Below are positions 32,642 to 41,236 of a DNA stretch of 64,000 nt, piece after piece. This DNA comes from Hydrocarboniphaga effusa AP103 (GTDB lineage: Bacteria; Pseudomonadota; Gammaproteobacteria; Nevskiales; Nevskiaceae), in contig NZ_AKGD01000003.1 in NCBI RefSeq assembly GCF_000271305.1, forward strand, positions 558,001-622,000. The letters run 5' to 3'. Under the pieces are notes generated by a model that was given only the letters and a program-made list of their open reading frames with translations, searched no databases and was not told the origin of the DNA. The position numbers were made by a program, and so were the translations under genes. Within the stretch, counting starts at the first letter, position 1. Each line of letters begins with the position of its first letter.

Positions 32642-33664
32642 ATGACAGGCTGGACTTTCCACGATCCGCTTTGGCTGTGCCTGCTCGCGCTGCTGCCGCT
32701 GACGGCCCTGTTGCGCCGCCGTCGCAGCGTCACCGCGCTCGTCGTTCCGAGTGCGGCTGAGTGGCATGCGCCCGGCACCACGCCGACCGCAGCCTGGCCG
32801 GTGCTCTGCGTCTACGCGGGGCTGGCGCTGCTGATCGTCGCCATGGCGCGGCCGCAGTTTCTCGAGCCGATGAAGGATCACAGGAAGAGCGGCTACGACT
32901 TCATCATCGCCATCGACCTGTCCACCAGCATGTACGCCGAAGATTTCCAGCGCGGCGACGTGTTCATCAATCGCCTGCAGGCGATCAAGCCGATCATCTC
33001 GGCTTTCATCAACGAACGTCCGGACGACCGCGTGGGCATCGTCACGTTCGCGGGTCGCGCTTACACCTTCGCACCGCTGACTTTCGATCACGAATGGCTG
33101 CGCAAGCAGACCTCGCGGCTGTCGATCGGCCTGATCGAAGACGGCACCGCCATCGGCGACGCGATCGGCGTTTCGCTCAAGCGTCTGGCCGAAGGCTGGA
33201 AGGAAAACGAACAGCCGCGAGAAGGCGCTTTCATCGTGTTGCTGACCGATGGATCGAGCAACAAGGGGTCGCTCGATCCGCGTCAGGCGGCGAAGTTCGC
33301 GGCCGACGAATCGGTGGCCGTCTACACGATCGCGGCAGGTGCCGAAGGCAAGGTGCCGATGCCGATCTACGATTACCAGGGCAACCGCACGGGTATCGAA
33401 ATGCGCGAGTCCGACATCGACGTGCTGCTGTTGCGCGACATCGCCGAAACCACTGGTGGCGCGTTCTTCCGCGCCACGGACCAGAACGGCGTTGCCGAGG
33501 CATTCGAGAAGATCAATCAAGCGGCCAAGGTGGACTTCGATGCACCGCCTCCGCTCGTGAGTCACGAGGCGTTCTACATGTTCGCCTTGCTGGGCATTGC
33601 GCTGATGGGCCTGGGGCTTTATGCCGCCAACTATCGGCCTGGGCAGGAGCAGGCGATCGCCTGA
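32642..33664 (+). CDS. BatA-like VWA membrane protein
   Basis: 340 aa. Two N-terminal helices (about 8-25 and 52-70), a VWA domain with a complete MIDAS start (IDLSTSM, D92-x-S-x-S) and LLTDGSSNKGSLDP, and a C-terminal helix (FYMFALLGIALMGLGLYAAN). The VWA domain faces the periplasm and binds a divalent metal. It works with MoxR and DUF58. The mlrC gene follows 71 bases later with no terminator between them. Confidence 0.92.
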   Translation: MTGWTFHDPLWLCLLALLPLTALLRRRRSVTALVVPSAAEWHAPGTTPTAAWPVLCVYAGLALLIVAMARPQFLEPMKDHRKSGYDFIIAIDLSTSMYAEDFQRGDVFINRLQAIKPIISAFINERPDDRVGIVTFAGRAYTFAPLTFDHEWLRKQTSRLSIGLIEDGTAIGDAIGVSLKRLAEGWKENEQPREGAFIVLLTDGSSNKGSLDPRQAAKFAADESVAVYTIAAGAEGKVPMPIYDYQGNRTGIEMRESDIDVLLLRDIAETTGGAFFRATDQNGVAEAFEKINQAAKVDFDAPPPLVSHEAFYMFALLGIALMGLGLYAANYRPGQEQAIA

Positions 33665-33735
33665 GCGGTACGACAGAAATCCGGTAGTCGGTTCGATGCC
33701 GTCAACAAGATTCAACATTGAAACAAGGATATCCA

Positions 33736-35370
33736 ATGGCCATTTCCAGACGCGCGATATTTACGCTCGCACTGAGCGTGTTGTCGATGTTGCCCTTCGC
33801 CGCCGAAGCTCAACAGACGGCGAAGAAGGCAGCATCCTCCTCCACCGGGTCCAATCAGAAGCCGATCCGTATTGCAGTCATGCAGTTCTCGCACGAGACG
33901 GTGACCTTCCTGCCGTACGAGACCACCACCAACGACTTCATCTACGAAGGTTCGCCGGCCCGTGGTGAAGCGCTGCTCGAATCGTCGCCCAACGGCTACA
34001 TCGGCGGCTTCGTGAAGGTGGCGCGCGAGCATGCGAACGTCGAACTCGTCGGCATCGAATCGCCGCTCGGTTCGAAGAAGGGCTCGGGCTCGGGCTGGAT
34101 CACCAAGGAGGCCTTCGATCACTTCGTCGACAACATGATCAAGGACCTCAAGGCGCAAGGCCCGTTCGACGGCGCCTACCTGTCGCTGCACGGCGCCATG
34201 GGCGTGAAGGACGTCGCCAAGCCCGAAGCGGTGATCGCGCGGCGCGTGCGCGAAGCCATTGGTCCCAAGGCTTACATCGTCGGCACTTTCGACCCGCACG
34301 GAAACGAGGACGACGAGTTCCTCAAGTACGCGAACCTCGCGTTCACGATCAAGTACTACCCGCACTATGACGGATCGCTGCAGGGCGAACGCGCTGCGCG
34401 CACGCTGATCCGCTCGATCCGCGGCGACTACAAGCCGACGACCGCGACGCGCAAGCCGCCGATCATCACGGCCTCGGTGCTGCAGTGGACGGGCGCCTCG
34501 CCGTGGATGGATCTGGTGCAGCGTGCGCTGGTCTGGGAAGCGCGCTCGCCGGACGTCTACGTGAACTTCTACTACGGCTTCGCGTTCGCCGACGTGGTCG
34601 ACGCGGGCATGACCTTCCAGGTGATGACCAACGGCGATCCGGAGCTGGCGAACAAGATCGCCGACGACATGGCGAACACCGCCTGGCGCTTGCGCGAGCA
34701 GCTGGTCTCGGGCACCAAGGTCTATTCGATGACCGAAGGCGTGAAGCTCGCCAAGGAAGCGATCGCCAAGGGCAAGACGCCGTTCGTGCTGGCCGATCAC
34801 AGCGACCGTTCGGGCGCCGCGACCTGGCTGCTCAAGCAGGTCATCGACCAGAAGCTCAGCAAGACGCTGATCGGCACTGTGGCCGACAACGACGTGATCG
34901 AAGAGCTGCGCAAGAAAGGCGTCAAGGTCGGCGACAAGTTCGACATGATGGTCGGTGGCAAGCTCGACGAATCGGCCGGTGACCCGGTGCGCGTGGTCGG
35001 CACCGTCAACACCGTCAGCGGCGGCCTGGGCCGTCGCGGCAGCGCTGCGTCCTCGCAGCTCTGGGTCAGCGTCAAGTTCGGTGACGGCAACGTGCTGATC
35101 ATCAGCCCCTACCTGCACCAGAACACCGATCCCGAAGATTTCATGAACCTCGGCATCAACATCAAGGACTTCAAGGGCTTCGCGATCAAGTCGCGCGTGC
35201 ACTTCCGTCGCGGCTACGACGACAACGGCTTCGCGCCGACGATCCTGCTCGTCGAGCCGGATCAGCCCTTCCTCGGCACGGTTCGCCTCGAAGGTCTGAA
35301 GTACCAGCATCTGAAGCTCAACACCTTCTATCCGTACAACAAGAGCATCGTCTATCCGGCAAAGAAGTAA
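33736..35370 (+). CDS. MlrC-like metallopeptidase (family M81), copy 1
   Basis: 544 aa from ATG 33736, with AAGGA upstream. Signal peptide MAISRRAIFTLALSVLSMLPFAAEAQ (Sec, possibly Tat). N-terminal M81 domain: RIAVMQFSHETVTFLP (H53-E54), YLSLHGAMGV, GTFDPHGNEDDEF and YYPHYDG, the expected metal and active-site motifs. MlrC C-terminal domain: LADHSDRSGAATWL replaces the DNPGGG-type loop of typical MlrC. MlrC of Sphingomonas hydrolyses linear microcystin peptides; the substrate here is unknown but probably a periplasmic peptide with unusual residues. It ends the second moxR operon. Confidence 0.88.
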   Translation: MAISRRAIFTLALSVLSMLPFAAEAQQTAKKAASSSTGSNQKPIRIAVMQFSHETVTFLPYETTTNDFIYEGSPARGEALLESSPNGYIGGFVKVAREHANVELVGIESPLGSKKGSGSGWITKEAFDHFVDNMIKDLKAQGPFDGAYLSLHGAMGVKDVAKPEAVIARRVREAIGPKAYIVGTFDPHGNEDDEFLKYANLAFTIKYYPHYDGSLQGERAARTLIRSIRGDYKPTTATRKPPIITASVLQWTGASPWMDLVQRALVWEARSPDVYVNFYYGFAFADVVDAGMTFQVMTNGDPELANKIADDMANTAWRLREQLVSGTKVYSMTEGVKLAKEAIAKGKTPFVLADHSDRSGAATWLLKQVIDQKLSKTLIGTVADNDVIEELRKKGVKVGDKFDMMVGGKLDESAGDPVRVVGTVNTVSGGLGRRGSAASSQLWVSVKFGDGNVLIISPYLHQNTDPEDFMNLGINIKDFKGFAIKSRVHFRRGYDDNGFAPTILLVEPDQPFLGTVRLEGLKYQHLKLNTFYPYNKSIVYPAKK

Positions 35371-35403
35371 GCGCTTGAGCGAGTCGTAACGTTGATTGAA
35401 GGC

Positions 35404-35434
35404 GGCGCGAACTTTCGGGTTCGCGCCGTTTTTG
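35404..35434 (+). terminator. Terminator after mlrC copy 1
   Basis: GGCGCGAA (35404-35411) pairs with TTCGCGCC (35420-35427), followed by GTTTTTGTTT. Confidence 0.85.
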
Positions 35435-35446
35435 TTTGGAGCGGCG

Positions 35447-35466
35447 ATTCCCGCCTACGCGGGAAT
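35447..35466. repeat. ATTCCCGC palindromic extragenic element
   Basis: ATTCCCGC-CTAC-GCGGGAAT. This short palindrome is a common dispersed extragenic element in GC-rich proteobacteria; one copy is in this window. Confidence 0.55.
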
Positions 35467-35508
35467 GACAAATGAGATGATGTCGCCACGCCCATATCGA
35501 GTCGTCAC

Positions 35509-36477
35509 ATGAGCATGCTTGGTTTGCCCACCTATCAGGATGTCGTTGCGGCTTCGGCGCGCTTGCAGGGCTACGCGCACCGAACGCCGGTGATGCGGTC
35601 GCGCCTGCTCGACGCGGAGATCGGGGCCGAGCTGTTCTTCAAGTGCGAGAACCTGCAGCGCATCGGCGCGTTCAAGTTTCGCGGTGCGGTCAACGCGCTT
35701 TCGCAGTTCGACGAGCGCCAGCGCAGGGCAGGCGTGGTCGCGTTCTCGTCGGGCAATCATGCGCAGGCGATCGCGCTGTCCGCGCGGCTGCTCGGCATGC
35801 CCGCGACCATCGTGATGCCGCATGACGCGCCGCCGAACAAGATCGCGGCAACCCAGGGCTACGGTGCGAGCGTGCTGATCTACAACCGCTATACCGAAGA
35901 TCGCGAGCGGATCGGGCGCGAGCTCGCCCAGGAGCGCGGCATGACGCTGATTCCGCCCTACGATCATCCGGACGTGATCGCGGGGCAGGGCACGGCGGCC
36001 AAGGAACTGTTCGAAGACGTCGGGCCGCTCGATGCCTTGTTCGTGAGCCTCGGCGGTGGTGGCCTGCTGTCGGGCTCGGCCTTGTCCGCTCGTGCGCTCG
36101 CGCCGGACTGCAAGGTCTACGGCTGCGAGCCCGAAGCCGGCAACGACGGCCAGCAATCGTTTCGCTCAGGCGAGATCGTGCACATCGAAACACCGAAGAC
36201 GATCGCCGACGGTGCGCAGACGCAGCATCTCGGTCATTACACGTTTCCGATCATTCGCCGCGACGTCGACGACGTGATCACCGCGACCGACGACGAACTT
36301 GTCGACGCCATGCGTACATTCGCGTCGACGATGAAGCTTATCGTCGAGCCGACCGGTTGCCTGGGGCTGGCGGTCGCACGCCGAATGAAGGCGCAGATTC
36401 AGGGCAAGCGTGTGGGCGTCATCATCAGTGGCGGCAATGTCGCGATCGAGCGGTTCTGCAGTTTGCTGGCAGGCTGA
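35509..36477 (+). CDS. PLP-dependent threonine dehydratase/serine racemase-like enzyme
   Basis: 322 aa, fold type II PLP enzyme. Schiff-base lysine K56 in GAFKFRGA, substrate loop FSSGNHAQA and phosphate-binding GGGGLLSG. Length without an ACT domain fits serine racemase or threo-3-hydroxyaspartate ammonia-lyase rather than biosynthetic IlvA. In a locus with D-glutamate enzymes it may deaminate or racemise hydroxylated amino acids released from peptides. It is separated from mlrC-1 by a terminator, so it has its own promoter. ATG 35515 is a possible alternative start. Confidence 0.86.
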   Translation: MSMLGLPTYQDVVAASARLQGYAHRTPVMRSRLLDAEIGAELFFKCENLQRIGAFKFRGAVNALSQFDERQRRAGVVAFSSGNHAQAIALSARLLGMPATIVMPHDAPPNKIAATQGYGASVLIYNRYTEDRERIGRELAQERGMTLIPPYDHPDVIAGQGTAAKELFEDVGPLDALFVSLGGGGLLSGSALSARALAPDCKVYGCEPEAGNDGQQSFRSGEIVHIETPKTIADGAQTQHLGHYTFPIIRRDVDDVITATDDELVDAMRTFASTMKLIVEPTGCLGLAVARRMKAQIQGKRVGVIISGGNVAIERFCSLLAG

Positions 36478-36497
36478 AGTTGCAGCTGCCGCAATGA

Positions 36498-36525
36498 AAA
36501 AGGGCCGCATTTCCGCGGCCCTTTT
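36498..36525. terminator. Bidirectional terminator
   Basis: AAAAGGGCCGC (36498-36508) and GCGGCCCTTTT (36515-36525) over the loop ATTTCC, between two convergent genes; A/T runs on both sides. Confidence 0.88.
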
Positions 36526-36540
36526 AATAGCCGAGAATCT

Positions 36541-38055
36541 TTACGAAGCGCGCGCGTAAAGCGGCATCACCGCCGTGCGGCGCACCCAGCCGACATGATC
36601 CTGATCCACGGCGATCTGCGACCAGGTCAAAAAGCTGCGGCGCGTCTGCACGATGGTGCCGGCGTTGGCGGGCGAGGTTTCTTCGCGCGGGACCAGATCG
36701 GTCGGCGCCGGGCTCAGATTGATCGGCTGCAGCAGAATGCAGGCGGTCGCGTCGTGCAGCTTGCCGTAGGCGTTCCAGCTGCTGATCGCCACCGTCATCA
36801 CGATCAAGCCTGCTGCGAGGCCGCCGCCTCCGCCGATCAGCAGCGGTTTGCGCATCGGCAGGTAGATCGACAACACCAGGGCCGTGAGACCTGCGGTGAG
36901 CAGCAGGCCCGCGAATAAGCCGAGCCGTTGCCAGCCCGAGGCCGAAAGCAGCACCGGAATGCGCTGGTACCAGCTGCCGAACAGCATCGGCCTCAGCGTC
37001 GAATCCATGGTCTGCGCCTGCGTGATCGCATAGCGCAGGTTGTCGCGTGTTTCCTTCGCCGACGGATTGAGCAGGAACGAGGCGGTGGCATGCGCGATCG
37101 CGGCGTTCCAGTTTTCGTGCTGGATGTTGTAGGCGGCGACGTTGTAGTGCGCGGCCCAATCGTTCCAGTTGGCTTCGAGCGCCTTGAGCGCGGCTTCGTT
37201 CGCCGTGGTCAGATCGACGATCGCGGCAGCGGCTTCATCGACGTCCGCGCGGGCGGGCTGCACGCTCATGAAGCAGCTCAGCGTAAGCGTGGCGGCGGCG
37301 AGCGATGGAATCCAGTAGGCGAGGCGATTCGGGAACAGGCGTTCGCGACGCGGCGGCACGACGGCGGCCGCGGCTCTGGAGGCTTCGTCGAGCCAGCCAT
37401 TCGGCGTCCGTCCGCCAGCGGCGAACAGCCCGCGCTCGGTGGCCTGCCAGAGCTCGCGCCAGTTGCGCGTCACTGCTTCGTCGCCCGTGAGCGAAAGCGT
37501 GGCCTGCGTGACCTGCTTGCCGGTCGGCGCGGAAACGCCGACGCCCCAGGTGCGCGCCGTGGCGCGCAGCCAGGCGTGCAGATACTGCGGCTCCGGCGTG
37601 CCAGGGGCTCGACGCATTCTGGCGAGCAGCTTGCGCAGCTCGCGCACTCCGGAGCGGCGCAGGCGTGTCGGATCTTCGTCGAGCGCTCGCTTCCAGGCCA
37701 TGCCGACCCAGGTCGCGGCGGGCAGCACGAGCGCGAGCAGCAACAGCCAGGCCGGATCGAGTGCGGCGGGTGTGCGACCGTTGCTGCCGAGCGGCAAGGC
37801 GTCGTAGTGCACGGGTGGCGGCGCCTCGGCGGTGGCGATGCTGCTCTCGCTCGTGTTCGCTGTCGCTGTCGCGGCTTCGTCCGCAGCGGCCGCAATCGAA
37901 TGGTGCGCCATTGAAGTGCACAACAGACTGCCGCAGAGCAGCCAGGGTTTCAGGTGGTCGCGAGCACTGGCGAAAAAGGTCATGGTCACAGTGGTCTGAT
38001 GATGATCGGGGCGGGCGCTCGTCGAGTGATCGGGTCGATCACCAGTCGAAAGCAT
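36541..38055 (-). CDS. BatC/E-like membrane protein with TPR-like and SH3-like parts
   Basis: 504 aa from ATG 38055, which overlaps the end of the BatB-like gene by 17 bases and has AGGA at a good distance; ATG 37983 just before a signal-like helix is the alternative. One helix at about 103-120, another at about 251-267, a TPR-like region (NWNDWAAHYNVAAYNIQHENWNAAIAHATASFLLNPS), two helices near 361-403, and a C-terminal SH3-like end (WSQIAVDQDHVGWVRRTAVMPL). This matches the BatE type of oxygen tolerance operons. Part of the minus-strand Bat block. Confidence 0.78.
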   Translation of the reverse strand: MLSTGDRPDHSTSARPDHHQTTVTMTFFASARDHLKPWLLCGSLLCTSMAHHSIAAAADEAATATANTSESSIATAEAPPPVHYDALPLGSNGRTPAALDPAWLLLLALVLPAATWVGMAWKRALDEDPTRLRRSGVRELRKLLARMRRAPGTPEPQYLHAWLRATARTWGVGVSAPTGKQVTQATLSLTGDEAVTRNWRELWQATERGLFAAGGRTPNGWLDEASRAAAAVVPPRRERLFPNRLAYWIPSLAAATLTLSCFMSVQPARADVDEAAAAIVDLTTANEAALKALEANWNDWAAHYNVAAYNIQHENWNAAIAHATASFLLNPSAKETRDNLRYAITQAQTMDSTLRPMLFGSWYQRIPVLLSASGWQRLGLFAGLLLTAGLTALVLSIYLPMRKPLLIGGGGGLAAGLIVMTVAISSWNAYGKLHDATACILLQPINLSPAPTDLVPREETSPANAGTIVQTRRSFLTWSQIAVDQDHVGWVRRTAVMPLYARAS

Positions 38056-39850
38056 TGGTGTCCTGTTGTTCGAGGCTCTCGGCGAGCAACTGATGCAGGC
38101 GGCCCGGAGAGTCCTTCTTGTTCACGTCTTCGAGTCGCTTCATGTTGAGCGCGAGAATCGGATCGTTGCTCACGTCGTTGCCGCCAGAGCCCGAGCTGGC
38201 TTTGGCGGTCATGCGCGCACGCTTCGGCGGAGGCGGCAGCTTCTTGGGGCGCGGCGGGGCGAGCTTCTGATCCGTCGTGAGTTCACCGAGTGCCGCATCG
38301 GTCTTGGCGGACGAGCCCTGGCCGAACGAATCGCTGGCGGCTTGCGAGCTGCTCTGTCCGGTGACCGTCGGCGGATTGTCCTCTTCGTCGAGCTGCTCTT
38401 TCTTGGCCTGCGATTCTTCTTCGCGCTTGGCTTCTTCCTTCTCGATCGGCTCGAGCATGGCGGTGAGCTGGCTGCGGTAGTAGTTCCAGTCGGCGACGGA
38501 GGTATCGAGCTTTTCGCCCTGGTAGGTCGCGTCGATCGCATCGCGAATCACGCCTTCGGAGACTTCGGTTTCGGTGCGCTGCGAATCGAGTCCGTACTTG
38601 ATGGTTTCCTCGACGAGCAGGCGCAGGTCGTAGGCATCGTAGTCGTACTCCGCGAGATGCTCGGTGATCGCGCGCACGCGCTTGATCGGATTGCTGTCGA
38701 AGACTTCGCGCACCTCGAAGCCGGCATCGGTATCGAAGTGTGCTCGCGCTGTGGGTGCCCCCGCTGCGATCGCGATGCAAAGCGATACGCCCATCGCGAG
38801 CGCGGATCTGACGTTGCCGTTGGAGCCGTATTGTTTCTGGCGGATCTGACGCGGACGCGGGCGCTGCTGAAACTCCTTGAACAAGCCGTAGAAGCCCAGC
38901 AGGATCGCGGGAAGCAGGATCCACTGGAAACGCTCCTTCTGCGTGTTGCCCGATTCCTTGTTGAAGCGCCCCTTGCGGCCTTTCTCCACGGTATCGGCGA
39001 GCAGCGCCTTGACATCGCCGATCTCGCTCAGCGAGCTCGCATTGACGTATTTGCCGTTGGTGCGCTTGGCGATCGCCTCCAGCGTCGTCGTCGTGAGCTT
39101 GGAGTAGATGGTGTCGCCATCCTCGTTGACGAGATAGCCGCCTTCACCATCCGGAATGAACGCGCCTTTCTCGGTTCCCAGCCCCATCGAAACGATGTGC
39201 ACGTCGCGCTCGACCAGCGCATCGAGCTTGGCATTCCAGCCGTCGGTGCTGCTCTCGCCGTCGCTGAGCACGATCAGGTAGCGATCGGTGTCGGCCGTAT
39301 CGCTGAAGCCATCGAGCGCCGCCTGCAGCATGCCGGTGTAGTCGGTGCCGCCCTGCGGCAGGTAATCGGTATCGAGTATCGGCAGGAACTCGCGAATGAT
39401 GTGGTAATCCGGGCTCAGCGGAACCTGCACGAACGAGGTGCCCGAAAACACGACCAGCCCCACGCTTTCGCCGTTGAGGCTGTCGAGCAGATCGGTGGTG
39501 ATCTTGCGCGCGTGTTCGAGCCGTGAAGGCTCGACGTCCTCGGTGAGCATGCTGCGCGAGAGATCGAGCGCGATCATGACTTCGCGCGTGTTCACGAACA
39601 TCTCTTCGGTCTGCTCGCCCCAGCGCGGCTTGGCGAGCGCGAAGATCACCAGGGCGATGGCGCCGAGCGTGATGAAAGCCGGGCGCATCGCTTGCGGCGA
39701 GGCCAAGCGCACGCGGTTTCCGAGAATCGAGACGCGCCGCATCACCTGCCAGCGTGGCTTGGGCGCCTGCATCGTGAGCCGCCGAATGCCGATCGCCGCG
39801 ATCAGCGGAAAGACCAGCGCGAGCAAAAACCAGGGGTTGCCGAAACTCAT
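38039..39850 (-). CDS. BatB/BatC-like VWA protein
   Basis: 603 aa. Helices at about 6-22 and 57-73, then a VWA domain with ALDLSRSML (MIDAS) and LIVLSDGESSTDGW, a third helix (WILLPAILLGFYGLFKEF), and a fourth/signal-like segment (ALAMGVSLCIAIAAGAPTARA) before a charged periplasmic tail (EKEEAKREEESQAKKEQLDEED). It looks like BatB joined to a BatC-like helical tail. Together with the plus-strand moxR-DUF58-BatA it would complete a MoxR/Bat system, except BatD, which I do not see. Confidence 0.85.
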   Translation of the reverse strand: MSFGNPWFLLALVFPLIAAIGIRRLTMQAPKPRWQVMRRVSILGNRVRLASPQAMRPAFITLGAIALVIFALAKPRWGEQTEEMFVNTREVMIALDLSRSMLTEDVEPSRLEHARKITTDLLDSLNGESVGLVVFSGTSFVQVPLSPDYHIIREFLPILDTDYLPQGGTDYTGMLQAALDGFSDTADTDRYLIVLSDGESSTDGWNAKLDALVERDVHIVSMGLGTEKGAFIPDGEGGYLVNEDGDTIYSKLTTTTLEAIAKRTNGKYVNASSLSEIGDVKALLADTVEKGRKGRFNKESGNTQKERFQWILLPAILLGFYGLFKEFQQRPRPRQIRQKQYGSNGNVRSALAMGVSLCIAIAAGAPTARAHFDTDAGFEVREVFDSNPIKRVRAITEHLAEYDYDAYDLRLLVEETIKYGLDSQRTETEVSEGVIRDAIDATYQGEKLDTSVADWNYYRSQLTAMLEPIEKEEAKREEESQAKKEQLDEEDNPPTVTGQSSSQAASDSFGQGSSAKTDAALGELTTDQKLAPPRPKKLPPPPKRARMTAKASSGSGGNDVSNDPILALNMKRLEDVNKKDSPGRLHQLLAESLEQQDTNAFDW

Positions 39851-39904
39851 CGATGAAGCTCCTGGGCGGCGAGCAGTTACGCGCCCATCATTGATCTCAG
39901 GAAA

Positions 39905-41020
39905 TTATCCGAAAGCGCGCTGTACGAACCAGACGGCGGCGCACAGGCAGGCGAGGGCGGAGCCCACGTGCAGCACGCCGATGCGATAGAACGCGGTCCT
40001 GCGCAGTGCGAATGCGATCGGAAGAAATGCGGCGACGATCGCGAGTTGGCCGAGCTCGACGCCGAGATTGAATGCGAGCAGTGTGCGTCCGATCGGTCCC
40101 GCGTCCAGATCGAGCTCGCTGAGCGCCCCGGCGAAGCCGAACCCATGCAGCAGGCCGAACGTGAATGCGAGCCAGGCGCCACGCCCGCCAGCGGTCGTCG
40201 GCACGAAGTTGTGCAGTGCTGCGAGCGCCACCGACGCCGCGATCGCCGATTCGACGAACCGGCCCGGCAGACGGATCCAGTCGAGCATCGCGCAGCTCAG
40301 GGTGATGGAGTGTGCGACCGTGAAAGCCGAGACGATGATCACGACGCGCAGCAAGGCGCCGCCGAAGCTGGAAGCCGGCTCGCGTCCGTCTCGAGTGCGC
40401 TGATAGACGGCCGGAATCAGCAGCACGAGCAAGAACAGGATGTGGTCGTAGCCGATCCAGATATGCCAGACGCCGGAACGCAGGAACTCCATGAAGCCGC
40501 CGTCGAGCGCATCGTCCGCCGCGAACGTCTGCATGCCGGTTGCGGCCGAAACCACGGCATTGTTGCGACGCTTGTCGGGCCAGACGATCTTGAGATGGCA
40601 GGAGTGCCCGGCGTTCAGCTCGGACAACAGCGTGTAGTCGACCCCGAGCGCGCGCGTCTGCTCGGGAAGCGGTGACTTGATGCGGGTCAGAATGAAATCT
40701 TCGCCGTTCTGGCTGCCGAACAGCAGGCGATCGAACGACAGGCCCAGCTCCAGCTGATCGACTGCCACGTGCAGGTGCGAGCGCAGGTAGTCTTCGATGT
40801 CGGCCTTGCGGGCGTTGATTTCGTCGCCTTTGATCTCACCGTCGCCGTTGGCGTCGAGCTGCAGGGCGATGCCGAGGTCGGCCAGCTTGATTACCCATTC
40901 CCCGCTGAGGCTGGCCTCGTGTATCTCCAGGGTCAGATATGCCTCGTTGGCCACGTGCGCGCTCGCCACACCCGAAAAAAGGATGGTCAGAGCGCAAAGA
41001 GCCCGAAACAGAGATTTCAT
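39905..41020 (-). CDS. HupE/UreJ-like membrane protein with N-terminal periplasmic domain
   Basis: 371 aa. Signal peptide (MKSLFRALCALTILFSGVASA), a periplasmic domain of about 150 residues that includes an EF-hand-like LDANGDGEIKGDE, then six to seven helices with the HupE/UreJ signatures: IGYDHILFLLVLL, FTVAHSITL, FGLLHGFGFAGAL and FNLGVELGQL. HupE/UreJ proteins move nickel or cobalt across the inner membrane. It precedes the BatB-like gene by 54 bases, and lysR lies upstream on the same strand. Confidence 0.86.
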   Translation of the reverse strand: MKSLFRALCALTILFSGVASAHVANEAYLTLEIHEASLSGEWVIKLADLGIALQLDANGDGEIKGDEINARKADIEDYLRSHLHVAVDQLELGLSFDRLLFGSQNGEDFILTRIKSPLPEQTRALGVDYTLLSELNAGHSCHLKIVWPDKRRNNAVVSAATGMQTFAADDALDGGFMEFLRSGVWHIWIGYDHILFLLVLLIPAVYQRTRDGREPASSFGGALLRVVIIVSAFTVAHSITLSCAMLDWIRLPGRFVESAIAASVALAALHNFVPTTAGGRGAWLAFTFGLLHGFGFAGALSELDLDAGPIGRTLLAFNLGVELGQLAIVAAFLPIAFALRRTAFYRIGVLHVGSALACLCAAVWFVQRAFG

Positions 41021-41236
41021 GAAATTTTATTTAATTCTGTCTCTATCGGCGATTTCGGGTTCCGACGAGCACTTTAATACGAATTCGCCGATCTTCTCGC
41101 AGTCGGTTCTCAAATAGGGCCCCAATTTGGATTCCCAATCTGGATCGGCTACCCTCGTCGATAGTGCACCAAATAAGTGCGGCTCGATGAAGCGCCGTGC
41201 CGTCCAGGACTCCGAGGGTATGGACGGCGGCGACGA

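Noticed and set aside
33665-33735. Possible LysR box before mlrC copy 1
   Set aside because: No ATAAC/GTTAT pair is present; the gene appears to be served by the upstream moxR promoter.
41021-41236. Possible LysR box or gene between HupE and lysR
   Set aside because: No CATAAC palindrome and no supported coding frame; short frames here are shadows of lysR.
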